Shown: one piece after another, positions 45,000-57,200 of the stretch
Position numbering within the stretch: position 1 is the first letter of the stretch
How the letters are laid out: every line of letters begins with the position of its first letter
Source: Ursus arctos
Lineage: Eukaryota > Chordata > Mammalia > Carnivora > Ursidae
DNA length: 64,000 bases
Reading direction: 5' to 3'
NCBI RefSeq assembly: GCF_023065955.2
Contig: NW_026623078.1
Coordinates: forward strand, 9,434,199-9,498,198
The notes under the pieces: model-generated
What the model saw: only the letters and a program-made list of their open reading frames with translations
What the model was told of the DNA's origin: nothing
The model's database searches: none
Translations under genes and position numbers: made by a program

Positions 45000-45545
45000 T
45001 ATAAGACATTAAGGCACTGTACCAAATAGGAAATAAAAGTCCTCCCAACCCCCAAATCCTGTAAAGTCTTGTATCTTTTTCACATTCTTAAGGGCTAGGT
45101 AGTCTTACACCCTATCAGTCACAGCTTCTGGGACAACATAAATCTTACCTTACCAGACAACTCCCCAAAACTTTATGATGATGCCTAGTCCTTGAATTTT
45201 TTGTGGGTTTATTGCCCATGCTCTCCCTTGCCAATGTTCCAGCAAAGCTTGCAGGCTGTCCTGCAGCAGAAACAAGTTTTCACACGTTAACATTATATAT
45301 CATCCCCTGATATATGGTGGGGCTGTGCAGGTAACCTTAAGGGAGCACTTGAAAGTCTACCGTTGCCCTTCCCACATGAAGCTAAATCGATCTCGTGACT
45401 CAGTGGCCAGGGATATACTGAGAAAAGCATTTGCTAAATTTGGCCTGGCATGGTACACTCCTAGGACCATGACCAAGGTATCTAAGATCGTGACATTGCT
45501 GGGCCCAGCTGCATGGATGGCAGCACTACCTGCTTCCACCCATGG
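45000..45545 (-). pseudogene. ERV reverse transcriptase remnant
   Basis: The minus-strand frame 45357-45539 holds the palm block with PNLANAFLSI, preceded by AAIHAAGPSNVTILDTLV and followed by RFSFMWEGQR, the spacing of retroviral RT between block A and the next strand. The first catalytic aspartate of block A appears as asparagine (PN). This block resembles ERV-L-type polymerases more than gamma- or betaretroviral ones. Sequence downstream to about 45000 should hold the active-site YXDD region but is too broken for a firm match. Confidence 0.82.
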
Positions 45546-45893
45546 TAGGCAACTGTCATCATGAGCTATTGGGCTTTTTTACTGGTCATATTGGGCTGTT
45601 GAAAGCATTAGGGGAAGGGCATACAACACCCACTCAGTGTAGCTCTTGGACGGTTTCTCCTATTTCCTTATGCCACTTGCTCAATTTATATCATTTGGTG
45701 GTTACTATTCTTCATGGGGGTGGTAGACTTACCAGTTCCCCTAAGCACTGGTTTGATTATTCTAATCCAGAGGCAGAATTCAGCAACAGAGATTTGTACT
45801 TTGACCTTGCAGGAGATCAATGCCCTGTATGTTCTCTGGTATTGGACAGATAAATATCTCATATTCAGAGGGGAAAATGCCCAATTTCCAGTG

Positions 45894-47500
45894 TCAAAAA
45901 CACCCTCCTGGACATAACTGTTTGCCCTCTGTAACTGTCAGTGGCACTAAGGGGACAGGAAACTTCTGAGGGTTACCATGTACATCCAGCTTCAGTGTCC
46001 TCCAGGCTGTTACCTGCTGTTTATTTCTGGGGGACCAGCCAATAGTAAGTTCAACATGGGATCTCCAACTGCCTCCAGTGGCTCTCATCTGGAGGCAATC
46101 TTGGCCTGCATCCTATACCCAGGTGTGGGAAGCACCCACCCCAAATAGGATCATATCCCTGAGGCCTCTGCTGGAAAAGGTGGAGACATCAAGGATGGTA
46201 GGGGCAGATAAGGCAGGTCTGAACTGTTGTTTAGGCTTCAAGACTTTCCACAAGCAGACCAACACAATATTGGGTTGTTAGTCTGTCTGTTCACATTTGC
46301 TTCTGGGTTACTTTTAGTGGATCTTTTATAGCCAATTGGGATAGGCTTTTTGGCTTCTTGAGTTCCCTCTCTGTCTGGGGTCTTTCCCATAGCCTGTACT
46401 CATTCCTGGGATTTGTCAGTTTCCTCCAGATCAATAATAGACTGTCCAACATCATATGTCTTTTTCCATGACTGGGCTCAACATAGAGATCAACGTCCAA
46501 TACCAATTGCTGGAGGCAAACTGGAGTATCTTGGTTTTTATTCCTTGGTTTGAATGTGACCAATGCATTCAAAGACAGAAGAATAGATGTCCTGTCTCAT
46601 TCCCATCTCCCTAAGAATTTGTTGTACCTCCTTTATAGATTTCCATGGTCCTATATGTCCAAGGAGATCCCCTCATTGGGTCAAGACTCCCTGCAGGGCA
46701 GAATGATCCTATTTATAAGGGAGTGAATGCCTTGAACCCCCAGGCACCAGACAGGTGCTGCTGGAGGGCAGTATGTGTAGTGATATTGCTCATTTTCTCT
46801 GCTTTCCACCTAGTCAGAGAAATGTCATTGCACCCCCACCCCCAATCCCATAACCACACTAACCATGCCTGGATACTTTCTCTGACCTTTTGGTTAGAAC
46901 TTGATGGGTATGTCAATAAGTTCAACAGGCATATATTCTCACCATGAATGATTCCTGAACTGGGGGTTACCCAACTGGCTAGGGTTGTTGCTGTGCTTTC
47001 TGCTTTCCTTCGTAATAAGCATCAGACAACATGGGTGCTTCATCCATTTCACTGTCAATCACCATAACAGCTTCCTCTTTGCTGTCCTCATTTTTCCAGG
47101 AACTCCACTGGTTAGCATCCCAATCAGGTTTTGTTACAAGCACTCAGACCTTAATCTGAGGCAGCTTGTGCCCTCAGCTTTGTAAAATGGCACCTTAAAG
47201 TCTTCACCTCTCCCAGCTTGTTTGTTAGCCCCAAAGCTAGCAGAGTAGTGGACACCCACACATCCTCCTATAACCTCGGCTCTTCTTTCAGCTTTCTAGC
47301 TTGAGTTTCAACCTTTACTTGTACATTGTTGGCCAGTGGAACTGCCCATGGTAGAGACCAGCCCACTGCAACAGCCATTCATGTTCATTCTTTGCCAAAG
47401 TGTATTATAAACAATTCCCCAAACAAACACATTAAACCAGCCAACATTTTCAGGACATCCCTGTACTAATGCAGCAGTCCACAAACATCTAACATATAGG
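45894..47500 (-). pseudogene. ERV gag/protease region remnant
   Basis: The region between the RT remnant and the 5' LTR should hold gag and protease. Minus-strand frames at 46291-46572 (93 codons, Lys/Arg/Gln/Leu-rich), 46713-46925 and 45894-46088 (64 codons, 'VTAWRTLKLDVHGN' then 'QKFPVPLVPLTV') are retained, but no nucleocapsid zinc knuckle (CX2CX4HX4C) or protease active-site triplet was found. The assignment rests mainly on position. Confidence 0.5.
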
Positions 47501-47527
47501 TCACCACTCCCCCCACACAGAGTCAAT

Positions 47528-47963
47528 TGTTGGTTCTTAACCTCCTAGGATGCTTCTCAGGTATGATGAGAAGCTGTTCTCCATCTATGTGGAGGGCATG
47601 GAGAGATAAAAGAAAGAAGCAGGCCACAGCAGGTTGGTGGGTGACAGTTTAAATAAGCAAGGGAACTTGCATATGAGGCTTGTCTTGGGTGACTTCAAGA
47701 GGAGTGTACCTCTGCACCTGCCCACCAACTCTTAAAAGTTATTTAGAGGCCTCAACTGAGTTCAATCACATGTACTGTCCAGATGGTTTCAACACATCAC
47801 TCTCTCAAGGCTATGTCCTTGGAACAGCCTCTGGGAGTGGGGCAGGCAAGAGGAACCCACATTCCAAAGATAAGGGAGTCTCCAATTGCCCAGGTACAGC
47901 TCATGAGTCAACCAGTCACATCTTCCCCCAGTGCCCCCTCCCTTATTTGCAAGTTGGTAGTTA
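47528..47963 (-). repeat. 5' LTR of the ERV
   Basis: Matches the 41427-41892 LTR from 'tgttggttcttaacctccta' through 'tttaaataagcaagggaact', 'ggcttgtcttgggtgacttc', 'agaggcctcaactgag' and 'ggctatgtccttggaacagc'. The outer end is placed by the point where L1ME sequence resumes (about 47964). Substitutions and indels between the LTRs are many. Confidence 0.82.
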
Positions 47964-48115
47964 GATCTAGAGGATTGACAAGAAGTTTTCAAAGGTGATG
48001 TGTTGCTCTCACAGCATCATACCAGAAACCCTATAATTTCTAGTAATGTTTAAATTAGTCACATGACTCAATTTGGGGCATGACAGGATATCTTGCCACA
48101 GATCACGATTCCAGC
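47964..48115 (-). mobile_element. Old L1 (L1ME-like) 3' region, right half
   Basis: 'gatctagaggattgacaaga', 'ggtgatgtgttgctctcaca' and 'agcatcataccagaaaccct' continue the L1ME-like 3' region that stopped at 41426, confirming the retrovirus insertion site. Confidence 0.6.
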
Positions 48116-48146
48116 TGAGAGCTCTTAGAAAATCTAAATGATTTTA

Positions 48147-48149
48147 AAA

Positions 48150-48189
<40 letters not shown>
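48147..48189. repeat. (AAAT)n microsatellite
   Basis: About ten tandem AAAT units. Confidence 0.95.
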
Positions 48190-48377
48190 CTGTTTAAATG
48201 TACCTAAGATCTACTGAGATTTCCTGAAACAGGCCAGAGCAGGATGTCAAGGCTGTAGCAATGCGGTCACAAGGAGAGACAAGTTGGCAATCTGCAGCTA
48301 CTTTTGTCTAGAAGCCATTTTCCAATTTAGGGAAACAGAAACAAGGCCAGTTTTCTTTCAAAGAAATTTGCTTTTGG

Positions 48378-48554
48378 GGGCGCCTGGTGGCTCAGTTGTT
48401 AAGCATCTGCCTTCAGCTCAGGGTGTGATCCCAGGGTCCTGGGATCAAGCCCCACATTGGGGTCCCTGCTCTTCCTCTTCCACTCCCCCTGCCTCTATTC
48501 CCTCTCTCACTGGCTGTCTCTCTCTGTCAAATAAATAAATAAAATCTTTAAAAA
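48378..48554 (+). repeat. SINEC, full length
   Basis: 'gggcgcctggtggctcagtt', body (with a small deletion near the middle), tail. Duplications aaatttgcttttgg at 48364-48377 and aattttgcttttgg at 48555-48568. Confidence 0.94.
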
Positions 48555-48559
48555 AATTT

Positions 48560-48718
48560 TGCTTTTGGAGGTGATGGATATGTGCATTACTCTGTTTGTG
48601 GTGATGGTATCACAGGTGTATGCATATTTCTATACTTACCAAACTGTATGCATTAAATATGTACAACTTTTTATGTATTAAGTATACTTCAATAAAGCTG
48701 GAAAACAGCACACATTGT
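48560..48718 (+). mobile_element. Old L1 3' end
   Basis: 'gaggtgatggatatgtgcat', 'gtttgtggtgatggtatcac', 'caccaggtgtatgcat'-like and 'agtatacttcaataaagctg' are the last ~150 bases of an L1M 3' UTR on +. The upstream part was probably displaced by the SINE at 48378. Confidence 0.75.
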
Positions 48719-48732
48719 ATTCTACTTTATAA

Positions 48733-48793
48733 GAGGAAAGATAGAAAGACAGAGAAAGAAGGAAAGAAGGAAAGAAAGAGAAGAAAGAGAAAA

Positions 48794-48838
<45 letters not shown>

Positions 48839-48930
48839 AAAAATGAAAGGAAGAAAGAAAAAGAAAGGAAGAAAGGAAGTAAAGGGAAGAGCAGGAGAGG
48901 GGAGGAGAGGGGAGGGGAAAAAAAGAAAAA
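48733..48930. repeat. (GAAA)n-rich microsatellite
   Basis: GAAA/GGAAA units, with AGGGG units toward the right end. It begins at the A-tail of the L1 3' end and likely grew from it. Lys/Glu-rich and Ser/Phe-rich frames across it are translation artefacts. Confidence 0.95.
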
Positions 48931-49339
48931 ACCCCGCCAGATTCTGAAGTGGTGTAGTATAGCATGCTAAGAAGCAAACATTAATCTTCTGAAGATCGCA
49001 GCTCTGTTTCTTCAGCACGGTAGTAAGAAACAGGAATCAAACTTCAGAACCTACCTAGGTGAAGGACAGTTCTGCACACATCATCATGTCATTTGGAAGT
49101 TGTGGTGGGTTGTACCCTCGTTTCAGGACAGCACCAGAATAGACAGAAACAGCACATTTGCAACACAGCCCTGCATGATTGGTCAAGTCATCCATCTCCA
49201 CCAGAGGATCAGCTTTCACAGAGGAAGATAGTACCATCTTTAACTTTACTTACACAAGTAGCTGGCAACCACTCAGTTGCTACACATATAAATAATATGA
49301 ACCATATTAAAATGCAAAAACAAATTAAAACACAGAAAC

Positions 49340-49850
49340 CAAATTAAAATGGACCCAAAGCTAATACAGATATGGTGTTACCAACAAAGACATGGACAGA
49401 AAATAGATGGAAAAATGTATGAAAGAATGGCTAAATTCACCAGAGAATTAGAATTTGTAAAAATTCCGAATGAAAATTATAACAAATATAAAGTAACTGA
49501 AATTATGAACTCAGTAAGTGAATTTAACAGTAGACGTAAGAGAATAGACCACTTGGAAAGTATTATTATTTAAATCATGGAAAAATGAACAGGAAATCAA
49601 AATGTTTTTGGAAAAATAAATCTGGAAGGAGGCAATGCCAGCTGACATGCACTGAGAGAAATATCAATGACAATGCTTCAGGTGGAAGAAAAATGATTGC
49701 AATTTGAGCACAGAAATACATAAAGAAATAGAGAATATGTGTTAAATTAAAGCAATTATGAGATAGTTATGCAAATTGTGGGGGGTAATTAGGATTGAAA
49801 TGTTCTAAGATTGAATATATTTAGGAAAGTTAGATACTATATAATTTATA
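49340..49850 (+). repeat. LINE ORF1-like remnant (HAL1/L1M type)
   Basis: A 74-codon frame at 49349-49573 is rich in charged residues and has the Glu/Lys/Asn pattern of LINE ORF1 coiled-coil sequence. The bases beyond ('gaaataaatctggaaggagg', 'aattatgagatagttatgca') resemble HAL1/L1M internal sequence. Family assignment is tentative. Confidence 0.45.
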
Positions 49851-49868
49851 GGAAAGACTTTTTTTTTT

Positions 49869-50056
49869 AAAGATTTTATTTATTTATTCAACAGGGTAGA
49901 GACAGCCAGCGAGAGAGGGAACACAAGCAGGGGGAGTGGGAGAGGAAGAAGCAGGCTCATAGCAGAGGAGCCTGATGTGGGGCTCGATCCCATCACGCCG
50001 GGATCACGCCCTGAGCCGAAGGCAGACGCTCAACCGCTGTGCCACCCAGGCGCCCC
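49869..50056 (-). repeat. SINEC, young subtype, full length
   Basis: Reverse copy with 'catagcagaggagcctgatg', 'gctcgatcccatcacgccgg' and 'cgctgtgccacccaggcgcc'. Target duplications ggaaagactttttttt at about 49851-49868 and 50057-50073. Confidence 0.95.
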
Positions 50057-50073
50057 GGAAAGACTTTTTTTTT

Positions 50074-50750
50074 AAGATATGGAAGCTCAGAGCAAAATCC
50101 TGTTCCAGAAGATTAATTTTTAAATTAATATATCTATTTATTCATCATTTGTATCATTCCCAAAAGGACTTGGGATTCTCAGAAAACATATTTAAAATGC
50201 ACAGACTGAAAAAAAATGATGCTTACCTGGCATTGCTCTTTACCACAGTGGTAATCAATGTCTTGCAACAGGCCGTGTAAAAATGTATCAGAAGTGTCTA
50301 ACATACTATTATTATACCTACTGTGTTCATTTACTGCTCCACAATACCTAAGTTGTGCAGAATTTATATTTGAGGGGAAAAAAGTGGATATTTTTCCACA
50401 TCTGTTCAATTATTTTGAAATCAATAAAATACAAACAGCTTATGCCATATCCCTTTCTCACTTCTAGAAATCCAACCACCTCCTTATCTATATTACTGAA
50501 GAAGATAGAGGTCAGGGTAGAATGAGATGAAATGAGGGATGGGGACCAATGGCTCTAGATGGCATGTGTTGTCTTTGATTAATCATGGTATCAGCCTTCC
50601 AGGAGTTTATACATCTGTCCATTCACTTCTCTAGCCCTTGATAACTAAAAATAATCAATTACCTCATTTAATCTACAAAATAAGCCTTTATGGTAAGTAT
50701 GAAAGTTAGTAATATCATTAACACTAAAAGAAGAAATATGAGAGAATGAA
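50074..50750. other. Unique sequence, no gene seen
   Basis: No element recognised. Overlapping opposite-strand frames at 50179-50467 are short and unrecognised. Confidence 0.4.
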
Positions 50751-50770
50751 CAAGAAGTTAAATTGATTTG

Positions 50771-50965
50771 GGGCGCCTGGGTAGTGCAGTCATTGAGCGT
50801 CTGCCTTCGGCTCAGGGCGTGATCCTGGCGTTCTGGGATCAAGCCCCACATCAGGCTCCTCCGCTGGGAGCCTGCTTCTTCTCCCACTCCCCCTGCTTGT
50901 GTTCCCTCTCTCGCTGGCTGTCTCTCTGTCAAATGAATAAATAAAATCTTAAAAAAAAAAAAAAG
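50771..50965 (+). repeat. SINEC, young subtype, full length
   Basis: 'gggcgcctgggtagtgcagt', 'gatcctggcgttctgggatc', 'aggctcctccgctgggagcc', A-tail. Exact 19-bp duplications aagaagttaaattgatttg at 50752-50770 and 50966-50984. Confidence 0.97.
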
Positions 50966-50984
50966 AAGAAGTTAAATTGATTTG

Positions 50985-52350
50985 ACCAACAGCAATATGC
51001 TCACCGGGTCCTGACTGCCCAGTCAGCGCTTCCATTACTGCAGATCAAGGACAATCTCACTCTTTACCTCTCACATGTACACACATGGACCAACAACACA
51101 GTGGCAACCAACTTATCTACCTTGCATGACTTTAGTTAATAAAGGTGTGGAGAGAAAAACATGATAATTTTCTACACTTTTCTCTCCCCACGTTTCCCCT
51201 TTCTGATCATTTTTGTCTCTCATTTCTCTTCCTGGGAGTGGTCCTCAAGAACACTTCTTTGGATGTCTCGCCATTGAACCCTCCTTTAGCCCAAGTGTTC
51301 TGAGCCCTGAAAGATTACAGACTGATGGAATGTTTAGAATTAGGCCTGATGACCTTGACTTGTCAGATGCAGGATTTGGATGGCCATAGGAAACAAGGCA
51401 GTGATGATAGGCTCCTAGCGAGTTCATGAGCTCTCTGGAGCCACCGCCAGCTTTCAAGCTGTGATCAGCCAGGATTCTACAGGGAAGACTACTGGTGAAG
51501 TGGCTTTTCTTAAGGACTTGAATGTTACCTGTATTGATCATCTCAGATTTAGATCATGCATCCTTACCTGCAGCTGTGGTGTGCTACCCAGGCCACCTCA
51601 CTTTCCCTAAGTTCTGTCAGCATCCCCAGCAACTTCTTTGCCTCTGTATCCCTGTAGTCTTTCCAACACAGCACTCAAAGCAAGTGATCAGTTTTGTGGA
51701 AGAAGCAATATATTTGTCTGTCTTGTTTTTGAGCTCTTCCTGGCTTCAAAGCAAAAAGAATACAACAACATCGACAAAATAGAAAGTAATTATAGTGATG
51801 GTGGACTGGTCATCACTCTTCAACTTTGAAGCATCATTTCTGAAACTCCTGGCAACATATTTCCTCATACAGCTTACACATGGTTTCCTGTTTCAAGTTT
51901 TTGTTTATCTCAACATATTTCCCATAACCTGCAACATAGGTTGTTTGCACATACACTCTCTTTTTGCTGAGAGTTCAACCTTTATACACTTCATAAACCA
52001 ATGACACAGTTAACTTTGTCAACTGACTGCTGGGATTGATTGGGAGTACAGCAGAGTCTAAGGAATCCCATGACTGAAGTCCTGGTGAACCACATGCACT
52101 GTCATGTCTTTGTGGTTTTATTCAGGTTCTTCCTACTAGATCAAATATGCTTCTTCTGGTCTCTAATCCATCAAAATCCTTCCGACCCTTCAAACAAGAC
52201 CCCTTTTCCTAATAATGATGAACATTTCCCTTCTTTGGTTTTTCTTAACATTCATTTCATAGTTTTGTAAATGTCTGTCTCCCTGGATTGATAGATCCCT
52301 GAAGGAGGCGGGCTCCTCTCTTAATCAGTTAGACTAGGTCCTCATCAATC
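50985..52350. other. Unique sequence, no gene seen
   Basis: No element recognised. Frames at 51245-51541, 51522-51782 and 52040-52270 are under 100 codons and unrecognised. Confidence 0.45.
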
Positions 52351-52360
52351 TCATTGCAGA

Positions 52361-52571
52361 TGGGGCACATGAGTGGCTCCAATGGTTAAGCATCTGCCTT
52401 CAGTTCAGGTCATGATGTCAGGGTCCTGAGATCAAGCCCTGTATCGGGGTCCTGGCTCAGCAAGGAGTCTGCTTCTTCCCTTCCCTCTGCCTTTCTCCCC
52501 TGCTCATTTTCTCTCTCCCTCTCTCTCTGTCTCAACTGAATAAATAAATTAAAAAAATCTTTTTAAAAACA
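52361..52571 (+). repeat. SINEC, full length
   Basis: 'tggggcacatgagtggctcc' head, body, CT stretch, 'gaataaataaattaaaaaaa' tail. Duplications tcattgcag at 52351-52359 and 52572-52580. Confidence 0.93.
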
Positions 52572-52580
52572 TCATTGCAG

Positions 52581-54080
52581 TTGTTTTCCTGCCTCTCCAA
52601 TCTATGCCTACAAAATGTTTTGTAAAACACATGTGACCATGCCAGACCTTACTTAAAATCTTAGAATTGCTCTCCAGTGCTGAAAGGAGAGTATCTAACT
52701 TCCTCATGCCTCAAGGGACTCACAGGGAGGTCAAGACAAGGTACAGACACAGAGAGACAGAACCTGGGACATATACCTTATTAGGGTGCATGAGTGAAGT
52801 GCTTTGGGGTTCTTTGGGTAAGGTCTTATTGGTCAATTCAAACCAAAATGAGCAGGATTTTGGTAAGTTCTATGGGTTCTTATCTGGGAAGTCAGGGGGA
52901 CTTTGATCACAGGGCTGTGGGGAAGTCATATCAGGAATCTTCCTTTGCTTGTGACATTGTGGGCTGCTGTCCAGGGCATGTGTTTGCATGGGGGATGAGA
53001 GGCAGGGCTAGTGTCAGTTAAAGATCCCTGCAGGACACTTGGCCAACTAAATGCTGGAGGAGCAATACTATGGACTATCTTAGCTAAACTCTTCTCAATG
53101 ACACATGAACAAAATTATTCTTTTTGTAGGAAAATAACAGCAGTTGAATTTCAACTAAATATTAAATTATCCCTTTTGCACAATTTGGTGAAATTCCTCT
53201 CACACTGTGGCTTGAAATTCTTAATTCTCTTCCTAATCTGTCAGTGAATTCCCAGATGGTTGTGAACCAGTCACTTTGGTTGTCCTGGTTACTTTTCATT
53301 ATCTATGAAATGAAGGGTTTTGACTGGATATTGATGAGATTCTAATATTCCACTTTTAGGGACTTTGACTAAATACTTGGGGTATATTCAATCTTAGGGT
53401 AAGGGAAATAAAGAGAGAAAGATACTAATTATGGCAGGGAATTAAAATTATAGAAATTTAAAATTATAGAAAGATAAATGGTAGATATGAATAGGTGATG
53501 ACAGATGATAGATTTCATAATAGGTTAACATTTTTTTAGATGATTTCGACTTATGTGTTTTCTCTTTATTTGGAGAGCTGTAACTCAGCCACGTAATGAA
53601 ACAGAAAAAAAATATTGCGCTTGATGAATGTAGACAATCTAATTGTGAAATAACAATGACCTTCCAATCTCAACTTTAGAAGCTTAATTTTAGAATCCCA
53701 CATAGATATTGCTATTCATACAAAAAGAGAAAACCGTATTTTAAGCTCTCAAGAATTTTTTCTAAGATGACTTCTATAATCTAAAATTTAACCAGGAGTA
53801 AGATATATTAAGACTTTTCTAATTGTTTTCCCTTTTTTTCTAGAAACATATTTATTATGCAATCAAAAAAAGTTTCATACAACCTATCAGTTTCTGATGG
53901 AGATGTAGTAAACACTCTATAATCCATGGCACTGAGAATTAGAAATTACATGGAACAGTAACTGTTATTGGTGTTCAGAAAGTATTTTAGAAATTGTCAC
54001 TGTTGCATAATAATGTTGCATTTTGTCTTTCAAACAAATATTATTTCAAACAAATATTATTTTGGGAGAGCAGAAATTAT
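52581..54080. other. Mostly unique sequence
   Basis: 52600-52760 has faint resemblance to ancient repeats. A small tandem duplication (aaaattatagaaa, near 53446-53474) and a 15-bp tandem repeat caaacaaatattatt (54033-54063) occur. No gene recognised. Confidence 0.4.
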
Positions 54081-54084
54081 TCTA

Positions 54085-54215
54085 GTTTTGCTAACGATCG
54101 ATGCACTGCACTTGGTAAGTCACAGACCAAGTCTCAGTGTCCTCTGACTGTAAAGTGGGATTTGTATGCAAATTAAATTAGATGTGAAAAGCTCCAAGGA
54201 CAATGCCTAATGCAT
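54085..54215 (+). repeat. MIR SINE fragment
   Basis: 'cttggtaagtcacagaccaa', 'gtctcagtgtcctctgactg' and 'gtaaagtgggatttg' follow the MIR core on +. Old and short. Confidence 0.65.
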
Positions 54216-57200
54216 AGATTTGTAGACATAATTTTATTACCATGTTGTCAAAACCCAGAGAGTTTCAATAAATTGACTAAAAGGGCAGCATTTTAGTAGT
54301 GGAATTATCCTCAGAATTTACATCACTGGCTGTAAATTCACTTCTTTTTGCCCATAATTACTCTCCTGGTCACAAGACAACTGAGAGAGGAGAAGGCAAA
54401 GCATACACATCATTGAGAGAAAGGAGAAAAGAGAGGAAAAGAAAGAATGTAAATATGGGTTATCTACAAAACTGGCAACTACTGAGAATAGAATAGAGTA
54501 CAGGTAATGAAAGACCATAACAAATGGGCAGGAATGATTGTGGAATATGAATCTTATCTATAAAAAATAGTTTCCATTGGTTTTACAGGTTTTACAGCAT
54601 GCTCAAGTACTGACTACTGTCACTATAGAAGACCTCACATTGTAACAAGGCTCGTTACCAGAACCATGTGAAAGCAGTTGTCTTCCAGATTATCCTGATT
54701 GGGATGTCAGCACACTGGTCCCTTGCAGCCTCTCAGCACCCAGAACCTCTCTCCAGACACCTGCCTGCCAGTTCAGCTTGGACAGACTCATTCCAGAAAC
54801 ACTAGAATCTACCTAGCCCTAGATGCCATTGCTAATTCTTTTTAGGATCCTAACTTTTTGGGATGTTCGTTTGTATGTTTGCCAGGGTTTATCGGTTTGC
54901 AGAATGTATGAGTACCTTGAACATTCCCAGATTTATTGGAAAAGTTCACAATACAAGATATGAAATTTGTCTTCTGCATGTAGCAACAAGGAGATCAAAG
55001 ATGAGTTTTCAAAGTTTTTTTTTCCTCAACAATATATGTAATGTCAGATTGCATTGTGTAGAGTGCCCTGTAAGAATTTCACCAAAGTTGGCTCACAAAC
55101 TGCCACCTAGAGAGAGCCAATTTGCATAAATTAAATGATGAACATAAAGAAACAGGAAAATTCTGGAAGAAGATAAGAAAACCAGTAAATGATATTCTTG
55201 GAGTTTAATTTAATAAATTCTTAAACCAATGCATGCTTTAACATTCTAGATCTTTCAGGAATCTATGCACTTTTTAAAAGGAGTTACTATACTCCTTTTG
55301 AGACAGAACAAAAGTAAAATATTTAAATTCATTTTATAACATTAATAGTGTATTACGGTTTTGCAGTTGACTAAATCATAAATGTACACTAATGTGGGTA
55401 AAAATCCAACATCTTCTAGTAATATCCTTGTTTTGAGTTTAGGTATCAGATAATACATTTCAGAGGATGTTTGTCAAAAGTCACTAATAAGAAAGGTACC
55501 AAGTACATTGCTTTTCAAAAAAATGCTTTAAATTCCTTAATTTATTAAGAAGAAACTATTATAATAGCATCATATCTTGGGAGTTTCCATTTATACCAAC
55601 TGTTTATGAAAGTGATTTTATTGAAGAAAAGGATTTCCTTTGATCCAAATATGTTCTACCTTCTTTTGTGACTAATTGATTCTCTAGTTAATTTAATTCA
55701 AACACCTATAAAATGACTTTATTAATGTCCAAAAATTGAAATGTATGTCAATTAAGAAGGAACTCACTGAACTTACATAATGAATTTCTGATAATCTAAA
55801 ATTATTGTGATGTACTTTAGAATCTTCAGAGTTCTATAAACAATGTTCATTTAGAAATCAGTAACAAATTGACTAAACATCTCTTGCAAACTCTGGACTG
55901 GGTGCTATGTCAGGTTACATAAAGAGTGGCATGCTACACTGCCACTTTAATGCTTCATGCAGGGCCACAGTCCTAACACACCCCCACACAAACACCCAAA
56001 CCACCAATTCAAAAACTACAAAAATCAAATAGCGAAACAGTCAATGAGAGGTGAATCCATAGATTTTGTCCAGCAGGGAGTCTGGAAGGTTGAATTTTAA
56101 ATATGTTAGAATAAAACATTTTCTTTTAAAAAGCAAGTTGCTTCTAGGGAAATGAAGCATCAGCTAATGTTGACAAAGGCCATCTTTCTCTAAAACTATG
56201 GCTCTAAATGTTTTGGGAAAGCAGTGTGAATATATTCATTGGAGCTAAGACTCCTCTAGTGAGAAAGGGGATCAAAACCCTTATTCATTCTGCTGCAAAG
56301 TTCAGACTTGTTCGAAGGACTCACGGATTTATGTGGTCCTGACTGAAGTCATCTGGCACTGGAGTGCACCTTTATACTAAAAGAGAAATTCTCTTCAGAA
56401 GTTTTTTTCTTTTTTTTAATTTTAAACAAGTGTCCTGGACTTAGTATCTGATCCTCACCTTATAGAAAGTTTGGCTAAAGGTTGCTCACAAGATGTGGTG
56501 GGCCCCAGGAACACCTGACTAGCTATTGTGGCCCCACGGGGTGTCAGGGAGGGGATGAAATATCAGGGAGGAAATGGACGGAGAGGGGACGAGGTGTTAA
56601 GGATGGAGGGGATGACTCTGTGTATGTTTGTGTGAGAGGGGTATTTGTTAAAGAAAGAAAGCAAAGCATAAAAAAAAAAAAAACACTGTTATTGTAAATC
56701 TGGGTCAGTTTTTCCCCAGACAACACTGTGCACTCTAGAATTGTGAAGTTCTCCAGAATTATGAGAAATCACATGATGTTTGGGCTCCTTTCATGGGGAG
56801 AGCAGCAAAAACAGAAGAATGCAGATTTTCAGACTTTCCAGGTTTCAGTTCATCCCAGACCCACTTCCAGTATTGGTGAAAATAGCAAGGCAATGTGTCC
56901 TGGAACTTCAGCACCAAGAGCAGTTGTTAGCCTCAGGGGTAAGCCTGAGTTCTGACTCAGAGGACAAGCTACAGGGCATGTGTAGTAACACTGGGTTGAG
57001 TGGTTTTAGAATCTTTTTATAATGTCCCAAAAGGGCTCTAGGAGAAGAGCAATGAATCAGAATATTAAATAAAATCCAACCTTATTTCTTATATCAGTCT
57101 GGTGAGATGCCACATATTTATTACACATATGAACTAATGTATAGTAGCCTTTAGGAATTAAAATTAAGTTGCTTAGTTTGCCTAAATAGTTGGCCTAAGA

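Larger units (their letters stand above)
41427..47963 (-). mobile_element. Endogenous retrovirus fossil with two LTRs, minus strand
   Basis: Two related ~440-470 bp LTRs in the same orientation flank about 5.6 kb whose minus strand encodes, in retroviral order, gag-like, reverse transcriptase, RNase H, integrase and env transmembrane remnants. Both LTRs begin on the + strand with tgttggttc. The polymerase motifs look most like the ERV-L (class III) group. Every gene is interrupted by stops and frameshifts and key residues are changed, so the provirus is defective. The two LTRs are clearly diverged from each other, implying an old insertion. It sits inside an older L1ME-like element. A primer-binding site and exact target duplication could not be fixed. 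Confidence 0.88.

Noticed and set aside
48147..48189. Clustered short repeats as a CRISPR array
   Set aside because: All short-period repeats here are microsatellites; no spaced repeat-spacer pattern was seen and the genome is mammalian.
48620..49018. Frames rich in Lys/Glu/Arg or Phe/Ser/Leu
   Set aside because: Translations of the GAAA microsatellite and adjacent L1 3' end.
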